Position numbers and translations under genes: made by a program
Origin: JABMPU01 sp964457455
GTDB taxonomy: Bacteria > Cloacimonadota > Cloacimonadia > Cloacimonadales > TCS61
Assembly: GCA_964457455.1 (NCBI GenBank)
Contig: CAYWJN010000001.1
Location: 62,001-126,000 of the forward strand
Length of the DNA stretch: 64,000 nt
Direction of reading: 5' to 3'
Shown: positions 58,658 through 64,000 of the stretch, piece after piece
Layout: every line of letters starts with the position of its first letter
How positions within the stretch are numbered: the first letter of the stretch is position 1
The notes under the pieces: model-generated
Databases searched by the model: none
Told to the model about the DNA's origin: nothing
Seen by the model: only the letters and a program-made list of their open reading frames with translations

Positions 58658-58673
58658 TAGCAAGGGAGAAAGG

Positions 58674-59165
58674 ATGGCGCACAATCTACATTTAATAACA
58701 ATCAGGGCGGATACGCCTCACGAGGCATGTTCCTCTGTTGAAGATAATATATCAGAGTGGGGAACAGACAACAACTGGAGGGTCATCTGCGGTTGTGTTA
58801 GTGAAAATAATGAAATTTACCTGCATAACGAAGGAGGCGGGTCTTGGCTGCAACCGGGTACCACTATTTCCGACATCACCACCATGGTGAAGAATTGGGC
58901 CAATAATAAATATAAGTGTGGCGACATAGATATAATTAAACTGAAATTTAAGATAAGCGAGGACAGTTTAACACGTCGAGAATGGTTAATGTTAAAAAAA
59001 TATATAGATTACAAGTATGAACAATTTTCTTTTAATGAGAAGGAATTCGAGTTATGGGGCGACACCTACCGCGACTATCAATATAATGAAGTGGGATTAA
59101 CGAATATGCTGGATTATGAAGACGGAAAATACAAATATGTAGTCTTCATTGACATGCACAATTAG
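58674..59165 (+). CDS. Hypothetical protein
   Basis: 163 residues, ATG behind AAGGGAGAAAGG. Starts MAHNLHLITIRADTPHEACS, with a W-rich middle; resembles hypothetical phage proteins of the same opening. Alpha/beta; unknown. Confidence 0.6.
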   Translation: MAHNLHLITIRADTPHEACSSVEDNISEWGTDNNWRVICGCVSENNEIYLHNEGGGSWLQPGTTISDITTMVKNWANNKYKCGDIDIIKLKFKISEDSLTRREWLMLKKYIDYKYEQFSFNEKEFELWGDTYRDYQYNEVGLTNMLDYEDGKYKYVVFIDMHN

Positions 59166-59174
59166 AGGGATGTT

Positions 59175-60044
59175 ATGAGGTGTTTTTTAGACACAGAATT
59201 TATTGAAATTGGCGACGAACTGCAGTTGATTTCAATAGGTATTAAAAGTGAAGATGGTAGGACTTTTTATGCTGTCTCATCTGAATATGAATATGAAAAA
59301 GCAGATAAGTGGGTAAGGAAATTTGTCATCACACCCATTTATGAAGGACTTGTCCCGTTTGAACTACGTGGGGTTTATTCCATTTCAAGATTTCACGAAC
59401 ATTACGGGAAATCCATAAATCAAATCAGAATCGATATCCTTGATTTTACCGGTTATCCTGACTATTCCTTGGGAAAACCGGAATTCTGGGGATATATGTG
59501 TGCTTATGACTGGATTTTGGTATGTCGTTTATTTGGCAACATCAGACAACTTCCTGCTGGATTTCCCAGGTATTGCCGGGAACTGGCAAGCATTATCGAT
59601 GACAACAATATTGACATTCCTAAGAATAAGAACAAGCATAATGCTCTGTGGGATGCTGAATGGGCAGAAAAGACTTTCCAACATATCAAAAACCAAAATC
59701 GCTTTGTGGAGAGAAATAACCAGAGAATTCTGGTTTTATGGGGAAAAAGGTATGTGATGGAGGAGATTGAAAATAGTTGCTGGGAAGTAACTGTCAAAAC
59801 TGAAAAGATAGTTCTCAATGAGAATGGACAACTAATGTGTCCCGAATGTCAAGAACCAATAGAAAAATTTGGACAGACACAATATAATTATATCCAGTAT
59901 GAATGGCAAAATAAAAAAAATATTCAATCTCCGAAGAAAGCATCAGGATGTTATAAAAAGCTTTGTGTAGATGACTTAACCAAACCCACATGTCTGAAAT
60001 GCGGAGGTGAACTACCATGGGTTTATGGCGAAGTAGTTAGATAG
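59175..60044 (+). CDS. DEDD-type 3'-5' exonuclease with C-terminal zinc ribbon
   Basis: 289 residues. FLDTEFIE (4-11), PEFWGYMCAYDWILVCRLFG (about 97-116) and HNALWDAEW (about 155-163) are the motifs of the phage/bacterial 3'-5' exoribonuclease family with an RNase T-like fold. A C-terminal extension (about 195-289) adds CPEC and CLKC, a zinc ribbon. This fusion is unusual. Likely processes RNA or single-stranded DNA ends. Confidence 0.8.
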   Translation: MRCFLDTEFIEIGDELQLISIGIKSEDGRTFYAVSSEYEYEKADKWVRKFVITPIYEGLVPFELRGVYSISRFHEHYGKSINQIRIDILDFTGYPDYSLGKPEFWGYMCAYDWILVCRLFGNIRQLPAGFPRYCRELASIIDDNNIDIPKNKNKHNALWDAEWAEKTFQHIKNQNRFVERNNQRILVLWGKRYVMEEIENSCWEVTVKTEKIVLNENGQLMCPECQEPIEKFGQTQYNYIQYEWQNKKNIQSPKKASGCYKKLCVDDLTKPTCLKCGGELPWVYGEVVR

Positions 60045-60055
60045 AGGGAGGATTA

Positions 60056-60160
60056 ATGGCAGGAACTTTAGATTATTCAGAATATGAAATTGTGTGTCCC
60101 TGTTGTCTGGAGAAAATCAATGTTATGAAGGAAATTATCAGAGAGGATGATCTTAACTGA
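60056..60160 (+). CDS. Tiny CPCC protein
   Basis: 34 residues, ATG behind AGAGGGAGGATTA. CPCC at 14-17 suggests metal or redox activity. Unknown. Confidence 0.45.
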   Translation: MAGTLDYSEYEIVCPCCLEKINVMKEIIREDDLN

Positions 60161-60176
60161 AAAGGAGAAGTAAAAA

Positions 60177-60506
60177 ATGGACAAAATAAAAGTAAAAGTA
60201 GACGTCCAAGATTTGCTGAACTGGCTTTACGATAATCGGGACGGGAAGGCCGATCTTGCCAATGATGTGATTAGTAAGTTGGGAGGGGGCAAGGTGTTCT
60301 CAATATATGACATTAAGCCCGGATTTATCCCTTCTAATTTTATCCTTAATCCAGAGGAGATAGATGCAACAGACAGGGAAGAAGTGATAGATAACAGTTT
60401 CGAGTTCTTTCTGGACAAACATTCTGATAAATACCAGATTGAATGGAATTTTCCGGATGGAAAAAAATCTCCGAGTCTGGCGAAAGGAGGAGGTAAAAAT
60501 GGATAA
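60177..60506 (+). CDS. Hypothetical protein
   Basis: 109 residues, ATG behind AAAGGAGAAG. Helical/beta mix, acidic middle. The end overlaps the next gene. Unknown. Confidence 0.55.
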   Translation: MDKIKVKVDVQDLLNWLYDNRDGKADLANDVISKLGGGKVFSIYDIKPGFIPSNFILNPEEIDATDREEVIDNSFEFFLDKHSDKYQIEWNFPDGKKSPSLAKGGGKNG

Positions 60507-61227
60507 GATAGAAGAAATTTACGAAGAGATGCATAATGCTGAGAAAAGAGAATTGACTACGGAAGAGACAAAAATAATAGTGGCAGCAATTAATGCAGAT
60601 AAATCTGGTGAAGTTCCCAGGGAAGTGGATGAAATATGGGAGTATAGGGCGATTAATAAATATTTGGATGCTATGAATATTACTATGACACCTATGGCTA
60701 TTATTTTGTTCATAGCCATCTTTGAATCTATTGGGATGTGTGTGATGATGTTGGGGTATGTCAAGTGGGTGTGTTCCAAGATTGATTGTAGCGTTGTTGA
60801 TGTTAAGACAATGTGCGAGGAAATAATGCCCCACGGGGTTATACCGCTAGAAGAACTAAACAAATATTATTATCGCATCAAGGACGAGATGGGTAAATTT
60901 CGTGATATGAAATTTGAAATCGAGGGTGATCCGTTAATGGAGAGGAAGATAGTTAAGGAATTGTATAATCAGGGATATAAATATAGTGGAGAGGATGAAA
61001 GGGTGGTCAAAAAAGGGTGTGCAATTAAAAAACATAAGACAGATCGTTCATTCAGTGCTGAATGCTCTGGCAAAAAGTTTAATGGATACCACATTGTGAC
61101 TTATAGAAGTGGAGACATTACTAATGTTCCTTGTGGTAAATTGCATAGAAAACATTTCGATGCAATTGACCACCCGATAGTGACGTTTAAAGAACTCCAG
61201 AAAAGGAGGAGGAGGAATAATGAGTAA
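60499..61227 (+). CDS. Membrane-anchored hypothetical protein
   Basis: 242 residues from ATG 60499 behind AGGAGGTAAAA. A hydrophobic helix at about 68-92 (MAIILFIAIFESIGMCVMMLGY) divides a helical N-terminal region from a basic C-terminal domain ending KRRRRN. Unknown. Confidence 0.6.
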   Translation: MDKIEEIYEEMHNAEKRELTTEETKIIVAAINADKSGEVPREVDEIWEYRAINKYLDAMNITMTPMAIILFIAIFESIGMCVMMLGYVKWVCSKIDCSVVDVKTMCEEIMPHGVIPLEELNKYYYRIKDEMGKFRDMKFEIEGDPLMERKIVKELYNQGYKYSGEDERVVKKGCAIKKHKTDRSFSAECSGKKFNGYHIVTYRSGDITNVPCGKLHRKHFDAIDHPIVTFKELQKRRRRNNE

Positions 61228-61426
61228 AGATAAGCAGATTGAACTCAAGAATTCAGTTATACAAGCGATGCTAATGGTAATTAACAATACTGACGAGTTA
61301 TCTTCCTTGGGTAACAGGCTAGGTAAAAACCCTAAAGATATAGATATTTTGCAAATATTGGTTGAGGAGGGGGTAACATTAAAAACAACCAAGGATGTCC
61401 AACAAGCATCCGACGGAGGGAAATAA
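61220..61426 (+). CDS. Hypothetical small helical protein
   Basis: 68 residues, start overlaps the previous stop with AGGAGGAGGAAT upstream. Helical; unknown. Confidence 0.55.
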   Translation: MSKDKQIELKNSVIQAMLMVINNTDELSSLGNRLGKNPKDIDILQILVEEGVTLKTTKDVQQASDGGK

Positions 61427-61533
61427 TGTCTGCACCAAACTTTCATAATAAGAACGCCAACTATATGCAATACATGTTTGGATGGAAGAGAAAGATTATT
61501 ATCAATACAAAAGAATATTCATATAGTTCATAA
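61426..61533 (+). CDS. Tiny basic peptide, uncertain
   Basis: 35 residues, ATG 61426 sharing bases with the previous stop (TAATG), GGAGGG upstream. Aromatic and basic. Possible but unproven. Confidence 0.4.
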   Translation: MSAPNFHNKNANYMQYMFGWKRKIIINTKEYSYSS

Positions 61534-61544
61534 AAGGAGGAAAT

Positions 61545-61770
61545 ATGAATATTCTTTTGTAAGGATGTCCGGATAGAATTTAGTAAGGGCGATTCACATG
61601 TAGAAATAAGAGACAAAGAGTTGCCTAACAGGTTCGAATACTGGTGTTATCCGGCCTTGTGCCCAAGCAGTGGGTGGGTACAAGCAAATTATGTGCCTAA
61701 GGATTACGGCTTTTATTTCTTTAATTATTACGATACCAATAGGTATAGTTTAAAGCCGTATTACTTTTAG
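61545..61770 (+). pseudogene. Small gene with +1 frame break after codon 4-5
   Basis: ATG 61545 behind AAAGGAGGAAAT is followed by ATT CTT TTG TAA. Reading +1 from CTT-T continues open for about 69 codons (CKDVRIEFSKGDSHVEIRD, NRFEYWCYPALCPSSGWV) to TAG 61768. The downstream part is clearly coding in style but has no start. Either an indel in the T run or a +1 shift at a CTT-T slippery site of the kind known for release factor 2. Confidence 0.55.
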
Positions 61771-61772
61771 GC

Positions 61773-61844
61773 GGCGAGGTAGAGCAGCGGTTGTTCGCCG
61801 GGCCCATAACCCGGAAGTCGCGGGTTCGAATCCCGCCCTCGCTA
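61773..61844 (+). tRNA. tRNA-Met(CAU), initiator-like
   Basis: Acceptor GGCGAGG/CCTCGCT (G1-T72 not a strong pair), D arm GAGC/GTTC, anticodon stem CCGGG/CCCGG with three G-C pairs next to loop CCCATAA (CAT at 61805-61807), T arm GCGGG-TTCGAAT-CCCGC. The weak 1-72 pair and GGG/CCC anticodon stem are the two marks of initiator tRNA. Confidence 0.85.
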
Positions 61845-61848
61845 TATT

Positions 61849-61898
61849 TGCACTGTTCGTCTAAGCAGAAATAGAGGTTCAATTCCTCTGCGGAGCAC
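61849..61898 (+). pseudogene. tRNA remnant without anticodon arm
   Basis: A D-arm-like TTCGTCTAAGCAG and an intact T arm AGAGG-TTCAATT-CCTCT with GCGGAGC after it, but no anticodon arm between. The text resembles tRNA-Glu halves joined by a deletion of about 25 bases. Confidence 0.5.
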
Positions 61899-61922
61899 TA
61901 AAATTCAATTAAAGGAGGAATG

Positions 61923-62270
61923 ATGAAAATACCAGAAACTGACAAGGAATATAATCATTTTGACGACGGGAAAATAGGGGATAGTCGAAGAACGGTTGTC
62001 CTAATTACTGAGATCATTGAATTCGAAAATATTGATGACGAGACGTTAAAAGATTGGAAAAATGAACAAAAACTTTCTACGCATCTATATAAAAAGGAAA
62101 CAGATTATTTTGTAAAAGGAATTCTTCAAGAGAATAATACCCCTGTTACTTATGTAAGGACAAGGAATAATGAATGGTTTAGTCTGGGTACCTATGGTGG
62201 ATTATTAGATGTATCAGGAGAAGCAACTAAAAGACTTAACTGTAGCGGTCAGTGTAGGGGTAAAAGATAA
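61923..62270 (+). CDS. Hypothetical protein
   Basis: 115 residues; ATG 61923 preferred over 61920 for its spacing to AAAGGAGG. Acidic, aromatic; unknown. Confidence 0.55.
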   Translation: MKIPETDKEYNHFDDGKIGDSRRTVVLITEIIEFENIDDETLKDWKNEQKLSTHLYKKETDYFVKGILQENNTPVTYVRTRNNEWFSLGTYGGLLDVSGEATKRLNCSGQCRGKR

Positions 62271-62341
62271 GGTTTCAGGATGGATGCATATAGAATGATT
62301 CAAACTCTTTAGGCAGCCTTGCTTGTGAGAAGGAGATTTAA

Positions 62342-63847
62342 TTGAATGAGCCATTTGAAATAGTTGACTATATGGCCGGAGCAGGAGGGGCAACAACCGG
62401 TGCATTTATGGTTTCAGGAGTAAAGGTCCCGTATGCGTTGAATCATTCGCCAATAGCTATCAAGACGCATGCGGCAAATCATCCTGAAACAATACATTTT
62501 GAAACAGGGTTGTGTGAATTTGATGTAAAAAAACATATTCCCCGTGGAAAAATGGGTGGTATGTGGGCGTCGCCCGATTGTACAGAGCATTCTAATGCAA
62601 AGGGGGGTCAGCCAAAAAATCCAGATTCACGATTTATGGCATACGATCTACTTCCTCATATTGACTGGATACAGCCCAATATAATATGGGTTGAGAATGT
62701 TCCGGAATTTATTAAGTCCGGTCCAATTGATAAGAAAAAGAAGCCAATCAAAAGCAGAAGAGGTGAGGATTATATTAAATGGGTTAATATGATCATAAAT
62801 CTTGGGTATGATTATGATTATCGTATTATCAATGCCGCGGATGTAGGGGCATACACACGGAGAAAAAGGTATTTTGGTATATTCACTAAACCAGGTTACC
62901 CCATTATATTCCCCAAAAAGACATACAGTAAAATGGGCGATATGGGGATGAAGAAATGGAAAGCCTGTGAAGATATATTGGATATCAAAAATGAAGGGGA
63001 ATCAATATTTGGTAGAGAGTTCAATACCCGGTTAAGAAAAAATGTCCGGAAAAAGTTGTGCCCTAATACTCTGCAGCGGATAGCCGGAGGGATCAAAAAG
63101 TATTATCCAGAAATGTTTTTTCTGATGAAACATCTTCAGAGGTTAAACCCCAATATGTGGCAAAACCAAAGGGTGTCCAATAGGGAGGAAATAGTTCTGG
63201 AAAAAAGACAGTTTATTACTGAACATGTGTGGGGATTTAAAGGTTACCAGAAACTTAAAGATCCGTTGAAGGCAATCTTGACGAAAGAGGCTAAACAACC
63301 AGTATCGGTGGATATAGCTATTGCAAAGCAGTTCTTAACACAATACTATAGTGGCTATCATGCGTCCGGAATAGACGCACCCGTTCCGACAATAACAACA
63401 ATTGATCATAATTACTTGATGACCGCTAAGAGCTTTTTAGCCCAGAATTACAATTCCAATGGACATCCAGAAGCAAATATTCAATCTGTAAATGAACCGT
63501 TGAAAGCAATTACAACCCAAGAAAAACATCAATTCATTACAGCTTATTATAATTCTGCAGGAAATCCAGGGACTCAAAATCAATCGATCAAAAAGCCGCT
63601 GAATACAATTACAACCGCGAATACATTTTCTTTGGCTACTTTGCTCTGGAATGGAGATTTTGATATCAAAATGAGATATCTGACAGAAGAAGAATTGGCT
63701 GCAGCAATGTCATTCCCAAAAGATTATAAATTTCTAGGAAGCAAGAAGGATGTTATGTGGATGATAGGTAACGCTGTGGAGGTCAGGACAGCAAAAGCAC
63801 TTATTCATACAGTAGTTGATGAGTGGAAAAGTAGGAGACTGCTATGA
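62342..63847 (+). CDS. DNA cytosine-C5 methyltransferase
   Basis: 501 residues with a TTG start behind AAGGAGATTTAA. Motif I DYMAGAGGATTGAF (8-21) binds SAM; motif IV reads SPDC (about 78-81) with the catalytic Cys, a variant of PPCQ common in phages; motif VI ENVPEF (about 118); motif VIII RRKRYFG; motif X IGNAVEVR (about 478). Residues about 325-445 hold internal repeats (YYSGYHASGIDAPVPTITT, NYNSNGHPEA, YYNSAGNPGTQ) that form the target recognition part. Protects or marks phage DNA. Confidence 0.9.
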   Translation: MNEPFEIVDYMAGAGGATTGAFMVSGVKVPYALNHSPIAIKTHAANHPETIHFETGLCEFDVKKHIPRGKMGGMWASPDCTEHSNAKGGQPKNPDSRFMAYDLLPHIDWIQPNIIWVENVPEFIKSGPIDKKKKPIKSRRGEDYIKWVNMIINLGYDYDYRIINAADVGAYTRRKRYFGIFTKPGYPIIFPKKTYSKMGDMGMKKWKACEDILDIKNEGESIFGREFNTRLRKNVRKKLCPNTLQRIAGGIKKYYPEMFFLMKHLQRLNPNMWQNQRVSNREEIVLEKRQFITEHVWGFKGYQKLKDPLKAILTKEAKQPVSVDIAIAKQFLTQYYSGYHASGIDAPVPTITTIDHNYLMTAKSFLAQNYNSNGHPEANIQSVNEPLKAITTQEKHQFITAYYNSAGNPGTQNQSIKKPLNTITTANTFSLATLLWNGDFDIKMRYLTEEELAAAMSFPKDYKFLGSKKDVMWMIGNAVEVRTAKALIHTVVDEWKSRRLL

Positions 63848-64000
63848 AACCAGAACCAGAAGCACAAACAGAAGTGAATATGGCAATGGAATTGAGGGGA
63901 GCGTTTAAAGAGCATGCTTTTAGAAAAAATGTGAAAGATAAGCCTTCTAATTATTTAGATAGATTAGGGGGGGGTGTCTCTTCAATCCTGATATGGACTC
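63844..64000 (+). CDS. Hypothetical protein, 3' truncated by window edge
   Basis: At least 52 residues; ATG 63844 overlaps the methyltransferase stop. Basic helical start. An eight-G run at about 63967-63974 lies in the frame, so a frame break here is possible. Continues past the window. Confidence 0.45.
   Translation, partial: MKPEPEAQTEVNMAMELRGAFKEHAFRKNVKDKPSNYLDRLGGGVSSILIWT

Noticed and set aside
17461..61770. Genome-wide stop codon recoding (TAG or TGA) suggested by interrupted genes
   Set aside because: Both codons terminate many intact, tightly packed genes, and the interruptions use different stops or frameshifts. No clear suppressor tRNA is seen.
1..64000. Integrated prophage
   Set aside because: No integrase, attachment-site repeat, flanking host genes or lysogeny repressor is visible; the antirepressor alone is not enough.

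Overview
The window looks like part of a large tailed bacteriophage genome that is not in any phage group I can name. It is AT-rich and gene-dense. Most genes are short, overlap or abut, and have strong Shine-Dalgarno sites (AGGAGG type), which suggests a host that relies on SD initiation. The phage signs are tail fibre and spike genes, a gpV/gp45-like puncturing spike (HTH...SS.P C-terminus), an M15 endolysin-like peptidase, a DnaC-type helicase loader, a BRO/ANT antirepressor, DNA methyltransferases and many lineage-specific small proteins. I see no integrase, terminase, capsid, portal or DNA polymerase here.

Layout. 0-7.7 kb (+): tail fibre, receptor-binding and spike genes, a double-PAS protein and a run of small membrane proteins. 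7.7-16.1 kb (-): a multisubunit RNA polymerase operon. Its beta ORF seems to carry the beta-prime N-terminus at its end. An unassigned ORF follows, and then a beta-prime gene fractured exactly at the catalytic DFDGD loop by an atypically split intein with a free-standing LAGLIDADG endonuclease between the halves. 16.2-19.9 kb (+): an RNA-rich stretch with two tRNA-like elements behind near-identical promoters, a structured RNA with its own terminator, a broken peptide deformylase and the first copies of an 18-nt (SLxVGx) repeat gene family. 20.1-22.1 kb (-): three unassigned genes. 22.2-28.4 kb (+): recombination/repair (Rad50/SbcC-like ATPase with zinc hook, UvrD-like helicase). 28.9-30.7 kb: a tmRNA, tRNA-Ile(GAU), the second SLxVGx gene, an elongator-type tRNA-CAU and a folded RNA with a terminator. 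30.7-38.3 kb: small proteins, a GP88-family protein, a KTSC protein and a replication initiation pair (winged-helix protein plus DnaC-like loader). 38.3-43.2 kb: virion/tail module with M15 peptidase, an adenine methyltransferase and the baseplate spike. 43.2-54.1 kb: accessory genes (ASCH, PD-(D/E)XK nuclease, BRO antirepressor, DnaQ/ExoX exonuclease) and a riboswitch-like RNA at 51.95-52.08 kb. 54.1-57.7 kb: MoxR ATPase / DUF3150 / VWA-metallopeptidase cassette. 57.7-64 kb: zinc-ribbon proteins, a DEDD exonuclease, an initiator-like tRNA-Met and a C5 cytosine methyltransferase.

The phage seems to bring its own transcription core, recode or patch translation with tmRNA and tRNAs, repair and replicate with SbcC/UvrD/DnaC/DnaQ proteins, and modify its DNA with two methyltransferases. 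Several small genes are interrupted by a single stop or frameshift. The stops differ (TAG, TGA) and both codons end many intact genes, so I read these as decay or local recoding, not an alternative genetic code.

The strongest candidates for something new are the split-intein fracture in the RNA polymerase active site, the conserved promoter with a 20-nt spacer, and three orphan structured RNAs (18.04-18.31, 30.55-30.72 and 51.95-52.08 kb). All function calls come from reading motifs by eye; no database search was run.
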